Origin: Amoebophrya sp. AT5.2
Lineage: Eukaryota; Sar; Dinophyceae; Syndiniales; Amoebophryaceae
Assembly (NCBI GenBank): GCA_005223375.1
Contig: RXOD01004250.1
Coordinates: forward strand, 1 to 25,328
Direction of reading: 5' to 3'
DNA length: 25,328 nt
Part shown: positions 1 to 9,632 of the stretch, piece by piece
Position numbering within the stretch: the stretch's first letter is position 1
How the letters are laid out: every line of letters starts with the position of its first letter
Program-made: the position numbers and the translations under genes
The notes under the pieces: model-generated
Told to the model about the DNA's origin: nothing
Databases searched by the model: none
The model's input: only the letters and a program-made list of their open reading frames with translations

Positions 1-164
1 CCCGCCGTTCGTCCTTTTGTTTCGTGCTCTGGCACCACTTTCACTTTGGCCGTTCCGCCGAGCCCCGTCCCCCCGCAATCGCTTTCGGCTTCGCTTTCGC
101 CACACCGCCGCCGGCGTGCTTCGCCGCTCCCACGACCACGGACGGCCCACCCCCCGCCGACTTG

Positions 165-869
165 TTAGTTTGGCCAGCAGACCCACCGCGCCAGCGTTCT
201 GCTGTTCCATCCGGTTCGGCGTACGTTTGCCGCCGGTCCCGGCGCCGCTGCTTTTGCGCCCCGAAGCCCTTTTTGGCGCTGATCCTTGCCGCTGCTTGGC
301 GCCGCTTTTGCCACCGACCGGCAGCCCGCCCGCGCTCCCCGCTCGCTCCCGCCAAATTCAGCAATGGCGGCAAATTCGCCGGCGCCGCTTTCGCCTTTGC
401 CTTGGGCGCCAGACCTCCCAGCCGCCGCCAGTAGTCCGGCCAGCGGAACCGCGGGCGCCGCCGCCTCGGCCAAGTCGCCCGCATTCGCGCATCGAGACGG
501 AAATGCGGCCCCGCCCAGCTGCAGCGCGTTCATCTGCTGCGCGATGTGGCGCAGCTCATCGCGCTCCCAGTCGCGCAGCCGCATGGTCGCCAGCGCCTCG
601 CCCTGCGCGTGCGCGACCATTTCCCCGCGCCACGCCTGTCCCGCCTGCATGCGGTAGCGGGTGGCGCCCGAGATTTTCGGAAGCGGAATGCTGCCAGCAT
701 TCGCTTCCGCCGCCACGGCGTCGCGCACCACGTGGCGAAAGTATTCGACTGCATTGGCGTCATCGCGCGGACACCGCTGCGGCTGCTGCTTGTCGCCTTC
801 TTCGACGGCCATCCGCTCGTTGTACATGATGCCGACCATGGTCCCTCCTTCGCAAACCTGGCCCGCCAT
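165..869 (-). CDS. Candidate Ala/Gly-rich protein near the left edge (unrecognised)
   Basis: An open minus-strand frame with an ATG at 869 (another in frame at 839) ends at a TAA at 165. Residues encoded by about 839-520 look protein-like: a mixed, charged stretch containing NERMAVEEGDK, EYFRHVVRDAVAAE and LRDWERDELRHIAQQMNALQ, probably helical. The rest is Ala/Gly/Arg-rich low complexity. A second minus frame (484 down to 41) is also open and reads plausibly (DYWRRLGGLAPKAKAKAAPA), so a splice or frame change near 480-530 is possible, which would make the true 3' end different. I recognise no family. High GC keeps several frames open here, so this could also be non-coding. Confidence 0.3.
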   Translation of the reverse strand: MAGQVCEGGTMVGIMYNERMAVEEGDKQQPQRCPRDDANAVEYFRHVVRDAVAAEANAGSIPLPKISGATRYRMQAGQAWRGEMVAHAQGEALATMRLRDWERDELRHIAQQMNALQLGGAAFPSRCANAGDLAEAAAPAVPLAGLLAAAGRSGAQGKGESGAGEFAAIAEFGGSERGARAGCRSVAKAAPSSGKDQRQKGLRGAKAAAPGPAANVRRTGWNSRTLARWVCWPN

Positions 870-1040
870 CTCGATCGAAAACCCTACCAAAGCAAAAAAG
901 GCACCAAAACAACGCCGAGCACCGCGTCGGTCGCGGTTCATCGGTTCCGCGACGCGCACTCTGCCTCCCGCTTTCCCGCCGCCATTGATTGCCGCCCCCA
1001 AGCCCTCCCACCCCCGGCTTGACAGCTGCAAATCCTCCAC

Positions 1041-2600
1041 CGCACTTCATTCGCCCCATCGCTCCTTTCGTTCCTCGCTCGTCCTCAAGCTCAAGCTTTA
1101 CTCTTCCCTTCGCTGCTGCTTGCGCCGATCGCTCTCCTCCTCGCGCCGCTTGCTTTGCGTTTCTCTGTGTCCTCTGCCCGTCTCGCAACGATTCGCTCGC
1201 TTCGCGCGATGTTCTATTGAAGTCGTGCGCGATTGTTTTGCATCTCTACCCTCCTTATACTTTAACGGGGTGCGCCTGCGCGTTTCTTTGTCGCTGGGGT
1301 CACCACGCGAGTGGTCGCGCGACTCTACTCCCTGCAGAACTACAGAATTGCTTTTTCGTGTACTTATTAGTGCTACGCACACCTCATACCACATCGGTGC
1401 CTGTTCTGCTTTTGCCCACTGTCTGCGCCGATGCATGCCAGCCACCGACTGTCTGGCTCACGACCACGCTCGTGTGCGGAAGCCTCGCTCCATGTCCATC
1501 CTCCTGTCGTCCACGGCCACGACAATGCGAAGTCGCTTCGTTCACGACATTACGACTATCGATCTTCTTGCTCGCGCTGTTCGCCGACCGACGCGCGCTG
1601 TTTTTCATTCCGACGCTTCTATTACTGTTCGTGCGAACACAACAGTGACAACACCCAGCCCACCGTTCGTGTGTAGAACGAACCGGCCGCGGCTACGTAC
1701 AGCACTACCTCTACGATGCCCTCTGTCTTTTACGCACATGCCATCTCTTGCTGCTACACTTGGTTGCGTTGTTCCGCAGCCAGTTCTCATTATTTTGCCC
1801 TCCGCCCTTCTTAACATACCATGCATCATGGTCATGCCGCCCGCCACTATTTACAATCTTTCCATATCGCCGACTGTACGTTGCCGCCGCTTCGCACCCG
1901 CCACCTGCACCCCGCCGCGCGCTCCTTGTCTTGTTCCTTCCGCTGCTGCGAGCACCTGTGCCACGACAGTCAATAAGCTGGCTGCTCCGTCATTTTCTTT
2001 CCATTCATTTTTCACCTGCGCACCCCCCCAATACACCCATATCGTTGCAAGCCGATACTTGCTGCGTTTTTTTGTTCCCATCCAGACCGTTGCTCCCATC
2101 CAGACCGTTTCCGCTGCACACGCCACCGACCTCATGCCGCGCAGTTGCAACCTGCCATGCCCCATCTCTTGCCCAGCCACCCCAGCCGTCGCGCCTGCTC
2201 CCGCAGCTTGCCAGCCTTCGTTTTTCCGCCGTCGCTGCGTGCACCCGCCCCACCCCCATTTCCGCCAAGCAAGCTTCTGTGTCTGCGTGTGCCATTTTTC
2301 ATCCGCCCACGAGCATACTCGCAATGTATTATTTTTCCGCGCTACACGAAAACTTCCCTTCTTCAGCCACTATATAATATCACTGTGTGTTCGCTACCAG
2401 TACCGGGATGCCCTTCCTTATCGTTTTTCGTTCCCCGCCTTCTGCTCGGCCTCCGACCGGCCGCGTGGGCTGCCCAGCCCCGGCTGCGCGCTCCTGTCCT
2501 TTTCTAGCGCGCGCGCCTCCAGCGCCGCCGCTTGCGACCCCTTTCCCCACCCTCCACGCACCCAGCCTCCCCTGATTCCTCCCTGTTCGTGTTCCTAGTT
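1041..2600. other. C-rich, G-poor strand-asymmetric stretch without a credible gene
   Basis: The plus strand is dominated by C and T with little G; one 60-base row at 2161-2220 has 31 C and 12 G. Long frames stay open on the plus strand because A-containing stop codons are rare, not because of coding constraint: translations are rich in Ser, Pro, Arg, Cys and Thr, with no domain or conserved motif. Minus-strand translations are Trp/Gly/Arg-rich and equally unconvincing. It lies directly upstream of the candidate minus-strand gene at the left edge, so it could be its promoter or 5' region. Confidence 0.5.
2076..2109. repeat. Two-copy 18-bp tandem repeat
   Basis: The unit TCCCATCCAGACCGTTGC at 2076-2093 is followed immediately by a second copy at 2094-2109 that matches over 16 bases. 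It is a small local duplication inside the C-rich stretch, with no visible function. Confidence 0.8.
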
Positions 2601-3956
2601 GCCGATGCATGTGTGTCACAATACCACAGCTAGTTTGCCTGTGATTTTTCTCTGCCTCAAGCTCAACGCTTAGCACACTTAAATTGATACCATGTCCATG
2701 ACAGACCAACCATGGGTGGGAAAGCGCTTGCGGGCCCCACCAGCATCGCATCCATGCACCTTGCTTACGCCAGATAATAAATGAATTTGCTTTACCAAGA
2801 GTGAGCATCCATGTGGCGCGCCATTCGATCAGGAAAGAATCACCTCAATCATATGTTTTGTTATGCTGCTTTAGCGCTGGGGACCTTATGCATCCATTAA
2901 TTTGTTTGGCAAAGGCAATGCGCCTTTGCAATTTATTACATCTGTCCAGCTATGACCAACCATGTGCTGTTCATGCGTGGCTTTGGTAAAGCTTGCTATG
3001 GATGCATGGCTGCAAGGAGGGGGGCCAGCCAACAAGCATTCGAGGCAAGATGGAGACTCACTGGTGACGCACATGAATGCTGAAAAATTGCAAAGAAATC
3101 ACAGCAATTCAAAATAAAACCCATGCAATCTATGCAAACTAACATGCTTGCAAAATTTTTGTGCATTGTGAATGCCATTCAAAATCCAAAATTAATCGAA
3201 CCAACGAATCTACCATCAACAAGCGAAAGCGGGCGCCAATCCATAAGGAAGGTGCACAGCCGCTTGATAAATTTGCGGCTGGGCATAGTATAGTTCTATC
3301 TTTCGGGTTTCGCCATCTCTCGCACTGCACTAATTCTCGCATGTCGCTAGGCACAGCCTGCCACAAGCTGAAACGCGGCGCAGCCAATCCATTCGCGATC
3401 CGTAATCATACAGAGCCGCCATAGTTAAATAGGCGGCCCGCGCGGGCGCGCAAGCACGCAGTCTGAATGAAACGCAGCCGGCGCGGCCAATCTGTTCGCA
3501 ATCAAGGTCTCCGCAGACGGTCCGACCACGCGACTCAGCTACGGTCATCCGAGCGCTACTCTTTCGCGACGAACGCTCGCAACGCGCGCGCGGCGTGGGA
3601 CAAGGAGCAAGAAACTAACGGAGCGAAGCGCCGCCACAAGCTCTCACTCTATGCATGGCAATCGAACGGAGGAAGCCCCGACCGCGACCATTGCGAAAGG
3701 CAAGTCGTTGGCCGACCGAGCGCCACGCGCGTGGGTGCCTGCGAGCTTCTACCCTCGGCAACAGCGACCACACCAGCTTCGCCACCCCACACCACTGGCA
3801 TCCGCCCCGGTTCTGCGGGCCCCCGGGGACCCCTCTCCCGCGTCACGCTCGGTCATGGACATCCCAAGCGCTGCCATTTTCATCCTTGGCGCTATTTCCC
3901 TTGTTGTGGTCTATCTTCGTCCTTCGAGGATTAGCTGCCACTGCCTGAGGTAATGG
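2601..3956. other. Gene-poor intergenic stretch
   Basis: No convincing gene is visible. 2600-3400 is relatively A+T-rich and repeatedly uses ATGCAT, GCATGC and TTGCAA words, unlike the gene-bearing DNA further right. 3400-3955 is GC-rich with CG dinucleotides. The only ORF with a recognisable property is 3855-3953 on the plus strand: 32 codons starting MDIPSAAIFILGAISLVVV, a plausible single membrane segment, ending AG|GTAATGG, which could be a splice donor. I found no matching second exon. Confidence 0.4.
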
Positions 3957-4024
3957 TTGGGGTTCGGGGGGTTTGAGATGAGGGGTTCCACTCGGGGGTT
4001 TCATTCAAAGGGGTCGGCGGGGGA
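3957..4024 (+). other. Cluster of G runs (possible G-quadruplex)
   Basis: Six runs of four or more G occur within about 68 bases of the plus strand, followed by a run of about ten A. Some loops are longer than the classical 1-7 nt, so a G-quadruplex is possible but not certain. No gene is adjacent on the plus strand. Confidence 0.4.
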
Positions 4025-4213
4025 AAAAAAAAATCATCCAATTCCAATGATTCCCATTATTAATCCGGTTTTCACCAATCCCCAGAGACACAAAGATTCA
4101 TTTTAGACCAATAGACTTTTGGATCAGAATTAATGCATTTAATTTTTTGTGCATTTGAAAGCAATCCAGTTTTTTTTTATAAGAGTGGGGTGACAAAATT
4201 GTTTGCTGGTTCA

Positions 4214-4262
4214 CCGGTTAATTTGGGGGGAAGGGACCATCCCTCCCCCCCAAGTTAACCGG
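4214..4262. repeat. Near-perfect 22-bp inverted repeat with 5-nt loop
   Basis: The left arm 4214-4235 begins CCGGTTAA and ends in G-runs. The right arm 4241-4262 is its reverse complement with two mismatches (arm positions 9 and 18; the first would be a G-U wobble in RNA). The loop is ACCAT (4236-4240). No U tract marks it as a bacterial-type terminator and the setting is eukaryotic. It may be a solo hairpin or the remnant of a small palindromic mobile element. Confidence 0.85.
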
Positions 4263-4410
4263 GTTCCCCTCCAGATTCAACTCCCGCCGGCTGGCGCGGT
4301 TGCGCGTCCCGTCCCCAACGTCCCCGGCGGTTGCGATTTGGACATGTTGCATGTGAAAGATGTCATCAGAAAAATGCATGCAATGAATTCGAGTGAGTTT
4401 CGAATGCAAT

Positions 4411-4478
4411 CGGCTTGGTCGCATGCGCATCAGATTGCATGGCGGCTTGGTCGCATGCGAGCGCATCAGATTGCATGG
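4411..4478. repeat. GCATGC-containing tandem duplication (32 + 36 bp)
   Basis: The unit at 4411-4442 (CGGCTTGGTCGCATGCG then CATCAGATTGCATGG) is repeated directly at 4443-4478, with a 4-bp AGCG insertion in the second copy. The surrounding 4370-4500 sequence is full of TGCAT/GCATGC words, including a further partial copy just after. No ORF here is convincing. Confidence 0.85.
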
Positions 4479-4704
4479 CGCAATGCATTTCAGTCGCATA
4501 AGAGAGGAATGATTCATTTTGCTATTCTTCGCGTTGCAGCATCTACATAACATCTCCATCCATGTTTGTTAGTTTGTTGTGGTCTTAAAAAAATTAAAAG
4601 TCAGTCTACTGCTGGCCCTAGTCGTGCTCGTGCCAGCCACAAAGAAAGCTAGCAGACAGAAGACACAAAAAATAAAAATGTCGACAGTTTTGTCACGTGC
4701 CGAG

Positions 4705-5664
4705 CTACCTGATCGTCGCGAACTGAAGTAGTTCCACACTGTTTGGCATGATTTGAAGATTTGTGCCTCTCAGATTTTCTCCTTCGCCGGTGGTGCACAC
4801 TAGGTCCGGCTCCCGGGGTCCGAACACCTTGATTTGTCGCACGTGGGTGTCCCTGCCGCTCTGATGATTTGCGAGAATCGCAATCTGCACGTAGAAAGCG
4901 CGCACAAAATGCTCCACCGGCGCTCGCTGCAGCTCCGCAAGCCTCGACATCGGGGATGTGGTATTGTCGCTACCACCAGTTGCACCCATTCCCCCTCCCA
5001 GGGCATGACCTACGCCAGCGCCACGACGCATGCCGGTCTCCAAACTATCTTCGTTGGCGTTGAAAAAACTCTCCCCGCCTCCGCCGCCGTACTGCTGGAT
5101 CACGCCCGCTTGCGTGCCCGCGCCAGGAGTATTTCCTTGTGACGCCATCATGTCGCCACCCGCCATGGCCATGCTGCTAGTATTGGCCATACCCGCATTC
5201 ACGCCGCTCGTCGGCTCAACACCTCCCGCTCCGCCGAACATTCCTTGTCCGCCCGCAATCGCGCCGGTCGTTGACGATGAAGTTGCTGTTGCGGTCACAC
5301 CCCCTCCTCCTGCCGCCATCGCACTTGCGGCCCCGTTCCAAAGTCCGGACACCAAAGGCAGCCGCACCCACCCCTCCGGCTCCTTCAGTTCGAAACTCTG
5401 GATCTCTTCCAAGTCGTCGAGCGTGTTTCCAATGCGCACGGAGACGAGGGAGGGAGTGTACGACTCATCACTCTTGTGGCTCAGATAGAAGTGGACCTCG
5501 GAGATCTTGGTCTTGCGCAGGAACGATAGGTTGATCAGGTGCGGGAGGTACCCATCGCTCTGCCAAAAGCTGTCCGCTTTATCGTCGCGAAGACACTCGA
5601 CGCCATTGCCGGGCTTAGCCGATGACAAAGACCAGTTCGCGTCCGCAGAAACGTCGCGCAACAT
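4705..5664 (-). CDS. APC10: Anaphase-promoting complex subunit 10 (APC10/DOC1) with a large internal insertion
   Basis: APC10 is the DOC-domain subunit of the APC/C ubiquitin ligase. With CDC20 or CDH1 it forms the substrate (degron) receptor that drives mitotic exit. The DOC core is unmistakable: NWSLSSAKPG (res 10-19), LRDD (25-28), FWQSDG..PHLIN (33-45), HKSDESYTPSLVSVRIGN (63-80) and, after an insertion, FYVQIAILANHQSGRDTHVRQIKVF (257-281). The protein ends in Ile-Arg, the conserved C-terminal IR tail that docks onto APC3/CDC27. It is 319 aa against about 185 in human; the excess is a Gly/Ala/Met/Ser-rich stretch at about 110-255 inside the beta-sandwich. The start is the first in-frame ATG (5664), placed as in human relative to WSLSS. 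The frame is open further upstream without an ATG, so an extra 5' exon is possible. Confidence 0.93.
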   Translation of the reverse strand: MLRDVSADANWSLSSAKPGNGVECLRDDKADSFWQSDGYLPHLINLSFLRKTKISEVHFYLSHKSDESYTPSLVSVRIGNTLDDLEEIQSFELKEPEGWVRLPLVSGLWNGAASAMAAGGGGVTATATSSSTTGAIAGGQGMFGGAGGVEPTSGVNAGMANTSSMAMAGGDMMASQGNTPGAGTQAGVIQQYGGGGGESFFNANEDSLETGMRRGAGVGHALGGGMGATGGSDNTTSPMSRLAELQRAPVEHFVRAFYVQIAILANHQSGRDTHVRQIKVFGPREPDLVCTTGEGENLRGTNLQIMPNSVELLQFATIR

Positions 5665-5715
5665 CGCGAGGACTGCACGAAGTCGTGGATGGGTGCCACC
5701 CTGCCCTGCGTTCAA

Positions 5716-6911
5716 CTTAATGATGGCAAATGGGCTACTTCAGTCATATTATAGCGGTTCCTCGCTACCGGCCAAATAACTGTGCACTTAGTAGCTCCTT
5801 CTGCAATCACTCAGATGCTGGATCTCGGCTATCCAGGTCCACCTACTGCTGTCATTGCATCTTCGTCGGTAACGGTATTGGACACGAAAGTATTTCACAA
5901 ACCACGAAGGCAACGTCGTATAATGGGACAAACATATGTGTATGTCCTGAATGTTGTGGCTAGTACTTCCGGATAGGCGACACGACACGCCATGTAGTAA
6001 GTTGTCACGACGATCATCGTTGTCCAGCAATCAGATTTCGTATCAACTATCAAATCATTCAACTACGAAGCAGCTCGTTTCAAGAACGTGCTCCCGTCGG
6101 GGGCCATTCCAGCATGGCTTCAACACGACCCACAGAAAAAAGAACATCTGCGTACGCGGTGCCGTAGCGGCGCGCGCTTTTCCGCCTGCCTTGTCATCTT
6201 ATCGATATGTACTCATGATTCGTTTCCCCGACGATGCCAAGTTAGTAACTGAGAAACGCTTGACCAACGTCAAATAATAAATTGTACATGTACAGTGCGC
6301 TGGTCCACTGCTGGTACATCGGAGAGAATGCAAAATTTTGTAATCTAGACTGCTATCCACGATGGAATGCGGCCCCTGTAGAGCCAACTCTTCCGTCTGA
6401 TCTTCACACTGCGCCACTACTTCGTTGGCGATGGTGACATCACAGTTTTAGTTTTTCTCTCGCCGCAGAATAAATTTCAGCTTGAGCGGGTTTTAGTGAT
6501 AGATCTCGTCACATCGAAGTGGGTGTACAGCGAGAACCCCTGCGCGCAGAAGTTCGGGTCAACTAGAAAGATAAATCAACACTTACACTTGTGAGTCCTA
6601 GGGACGAGATAAGAATCCACCCACGGTTCACGACCACGCTGGGTATCTATTAGGTGCGGGTCATTTTTTGCACGTACTGGGTCAGTAGCGATTGTAACTA
6701 AACGTACGACATTGGTTGCTGGTCTATCTACTTTTGAATTTTGTGCGCAACGTGGAAGCCATCAGCAGAATCAACATACATATATGACGACTCTGTGGTT
6801 CGGTGCTAACCTCCCCTTGAATCTACATACTTATTGTACAACTACATCACCTCGGATTCGTTTTGATGGACCACTGCAAAAAAAGCTCTCTCTGGAATTA
6901 CTTTGCTTTTA
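5716..6911. other. Intergenic region between APC10 and the ABC transporter
   Basis: No gene is supported on either strand. It should contain the 5' region of APC10 and the 3' region of the ABC transporter gene, both read leftwards. Short open frames here lack ATG starts, motifs or consistent splice sites. A short perfect palindrome (TGTACATGTACA) lies near 6289. Confidence 0.5.
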
Positions 6912-9632
6912 TTAGTCCTCTTCCTCGTCTTTCTGTTCGTGTTGTTCTATTTGCCTTCGCACCAGATCTCGGTACTTTTCGCTGCTCGCCATTAGTTCTT
7001 CGTGCGTTCCCCGCGCCTGAATTTTGTGACGGTCCAGCACGAAGATTTGGTCTGCTCGCCGCACTGTCGACAGCCGGTGCGCCACGATTAGCGTGGTTCT
7101 TCCCCGCATCAGCTGCTCGATCGCTTTCTGTACCAGCGCCTCGCTCTCGCTGTCCAGCGCCGAGGTCGCTTCGTCCAGCAGCAGCACTTTCGGGTTCACC
7201 ATTAGCGCCCGCGCGATCGCGATCCGCTGTTTCTGCCCGCCCGACAGCCGCACCCCACGCTCCCCCACGAGCGTGTCGTAGCCCTCCGGAAACGCCGTCA
7301 CAAACTCGTGAGCGTACGCCGCCTTCGCAGCCGCCACGACCGCTTCTTGCAGCTTGAACTTCTCCTGCTCGTCGCCACCATTCATTTTTTCCGCCGAGGA
7401 TAACCCCCTCTGCTGCGCGTTCCAGCCGTAGGCGATGTTTTCCGCGATCGACACGCCGAAGAGAACCGGCTCCTGCTGCACCCAGGCGAAGTTTGCCCGC
7501 AGCTCCTGGTGCTGCAGGTCCCGAATGTCCACGTTGTTCAACAGGATTCGCCCCGCAGAGACGTCGTAGAAGCGCTGCAGCAGCGCCATGATCGTGGACT
7601 TCCCGCCCCCAGACTGTCCAACGAACGCGACCGTGGCATTCATCGGAATCTGGAAGTCGATCCTTCTTAGCACCTTCACGTCGGGGCGAGACGGGTACAC
7701 AAACGACACTTCCTGAAATTCCACCATGATCTCCTTCTCCGGCGGCTCTCCGGTGGACGCAAGTGGCCTCGCTTTCGACGCAGTAGCGGCGCCGCCTCCG
7801 GACTCGTCAATTGTCGCGAGCGATGTTTTCGCACCGCCACCTCCGACAACAACCTCGGCCATCTCAATTGTCTCCTCGTTCATCTTGCCAACATTCATTT
7901 TCGACGACGGCGGCGCAAACGCAAAGCTCGCCTTCGCCCCGGGCCCCCCTGCCACGGCGACTCCATCGGCAATTGGTCTGCCCGGAATCTCGAGCGGGAT
8001 TAAGGGCTCGCGGTCGATCAGCTGGAACGTGCGGCGCGCGGCTCCGAGCGCCTGGTACAGAATCGCGATGAGGTGCGTGAGCAGCGAGATGCTGCCCCCC
8101 ACCTGCACGGCGTAGACGAGAAAGGCGATCAGGTCTCCTGGGGTCATCCGCCCGTCCAGCACCAGGTGCGCGCCGTACCAGATGACCAGGTCGGTCACCC
8201 CGTAGCCGAGCAGTGTGACCACTGCTATGAAGCCGGCGTTCATCAGCTGCTTCAGGATTCCGAAACGATACACCGTGCGGGACTTGCGCGGCGGACACCA
8301 GCAGCAGCCGACGTCGTTGTCGGGGAGCAAGCAGCCGCCGAGGGCGTTGGGCTTCACCGCGCGCAGTCGGGCGCCCTCCTCCGCGCCGTGGTCCGCCTCG
8401 TCGAGATCGAGAAAACCGTCGTCACCAGCAGCAGCAGCAACAGCAGCTGTGGCCGGTGTGTACTTCTTGGACACAACAGCGACCGCGGTTCCGATGTCGC
8501 TCTCCTTGCTGAGCGACGTATTCCCGGTGATTGTGCGTTCCGCAATCGGAGTCGGCTGCTCTGGTACCGTGTGGTGTGCTGCGGCGATCACAGGCGGCCC
8601 CGCGAGGAGCACTCCTGCGTCTTGCGGCCCTCGCCCGGTGGTTGTTTCCATCTCTATCACTGCGTTCGCTCTCCGCACAACCCTGTCGCCAGCACTGCTC
8701 CCCGCCATGTCCTCAAACGTGTTGCACGCACTCAAGTCGTCCGGGTCGCCCAAAGCCTTCCGGAATCGCCCCAGCTCGAGCCCCTCCCCCGCGAACGAGC
8801 GCATCGTGCGGACGTTCGCGATCGCCTCCTGCGCCGCGTTCGAGCTCTCACCTAGTGCATCCGTCGCCAGCGTGCTGATTTTCTGCAGTCTCCACCCGTA
8901 CAGCGCGAGCGCCCCCACCACGAACGGCACCACGCAGAACGCGAGCACGGAGAGCCGCCAGCTGGTGACCATCATCATCACCGCGGAGAGGATTAGCTCG
9001 ATGAGGCCCCTTAGAAACATGCTTAGGTTCGAGGTGGACACGTCCTGCAGGCTCGTGCAGTCCGACGTGAGCCGGCTCATCAGTTCGCCCGTTTTGCGCT
9101 CGTCGAACATGGCCAGCTCCTGGGTGACGATCGACGCGAACAGCTGCAGTCGGAGCCGCGCGACGACCCGTTCGCCCGCCGCGTTGAAGATGAAGGAGCG
9201 GATGGCGGTGGCGAACGCGCCCAAAGCGAGCAGCATCAGCAGCTGCAGCGCCAAAACGTTCACCGCCTCGCGCTTCTCGCTCGTCGGCTTGGGCGCGCCG
9301 GTGTCGGCGTCGGCCCCGACCATGATCTCGTCCATCAGCGCGCCGAAAGCGAGCGGCAAAAGCAGCGGCGGAATCAACGAGAGCAGCAGGAAAAACAGAC
9401 CCACCACAAGCCAGAACCGCTCGGGTCTGGCGAGGCGCAAGATGCGGGACACCGAGACGTTCTCCACGTGCTCCTGGTCTAACTGCTCGGCCAGCGCACT
9501 GTTCTTCGGGGAGGAGGCAGAACCTCTCCGACGCTTGCCGGCAGCGGTCCGGGTGGGCGCGGTGGCATTCGTCGTGGTGGTGCCCGTAGTTGCGGAGGCG
9601 GACGAAGCATCGGGTTGCTGATGTGGGGCCAT
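6912..9632 (-). CDS. ABCB-type ABC half-transporter (TMD-NBD), intronless
   Basis: An ATP-driven membrane exporter subunit that should work as a homo- or heterodimer. One TMD is followed by one NBD in 906 aa. The predicted TM segments are at about 73-97, 126-146, 205-225, 229-246, 465-485 and 500-522, with the coupling-helix segment FDERKTGELMSRLTSD (176-191) between TM2 and TM3. The NBD (about 635-900) is complete: Walker A GQSGGGKST (672-680), Q-loop VQQEP (718-722), signature LSGGQ (796-800), Walker B VLLLDEAT (816-823), D-loop SALD and H-loop His852. Catalytic residues are intact, so it should be active. Two insertions are unusual: about 295-452 in the second cytoplasmic loop, ending in a Cys-rich CCWCPP, and about 550-632 between TMD and NBD. 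The ATG at 9632 is the first in frame, although the frame is open to 9752. The family resembles TAP-like/ABCB8-10 proteins; substrate and membrane are not predictable. Confidence 0.95.
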   Translation of the reverse strand: MAPHQQPDASSASATTGTTTTNATAPTRTAAGKRRRGSASSPKNSALAEQLDQEHVENVSVSRILRLARPERFWLVVGLFFLLLSLIPPLLLPLAFGALMDEIMVGADADTGAPKPTSEKREAVNVLALQLLMLLALGAFATAIRSFIFNAAGERVVARLRLQLFASIVTQELAMFDERKTGELMSRLTSDCTSLQDVSTSNLSMFLRGLIELILSAVMMMVTSWRLSVLAFCVVPFVVGALALYGWRLQKISTLATDALGESSNAAQEAIANVRTMRSFAGEGLELGRFRKALGDPDDLSACNTFEDMAGSSAGDRVVRRANAVIEMETTTGRGPQDAGVLLAGPPVIAAAHHTVPEQPTPIAERTITGNTSLSKESDIGTAVAVVSKKYTPATAAVAAAAGDDGFLDLDEADHGAEEGARLRAVKPNALGGCLLPDNDVGCCWCPPRKSRTVYRFGILKQLMNAGFIAVVTLLGYGVTDLVIWYGAHLVLDGRMTPGDLIAFLVYAVQVGGSISLLTHLIAILYQALGAARRTFQLIDREPLIPLEIPGRPIADGVAVAGGPGAKASFAFAPPSSKMNVGKMNEETIEMAEVVVGGGGAKTSLATIDESGGGAATASKARPLASTGEPPEKEIMVEFQEVSFVYPSRPDVKVLRRIDFQIPMNATVAFVGQSGGGKSTIMALLQRFYDVSAGRILLNNVDIRDLQHQELRANFAWVQQEPVLFGVSIAENIAYGWNAQQRGLSSAEKMNGGDEQEKFKLQEAVVAAAKAAYAHEFVTAFPEGYDTLVGERGVRLSGGQKQRIAIARALMVNPKVLLLDEATSALDSESEALVQKAIEQLMRGRTTLIVAHRLSTVRRADQIFVLDRHKIQARGTHEELMASSEKYRDLVRRQIEQHEQKDEEED

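Noticed and set aside
661..2598. 645-codon plus-strand open frame
   Set aside because: It lies wholly in C-rich, A-poor DNA where stop codons are scarce. The translation is a Ser/Pro/Arg/Cys mix with no domain, and other frames are open over the same stretch.
5716..5830. Possible extra 5' exon of APC10 using a G|GTA donor near 5770
   Set aside because: The joined frame meets a TAA before any ATG, so it cannot supply a start.
8215..9621. 468-codon plus-strand frame
   Set aside because: It is antisense to the ABC transporter, whose minus frame carries all family motifs. The plus frame is an Ala/Ser-rich shadow.
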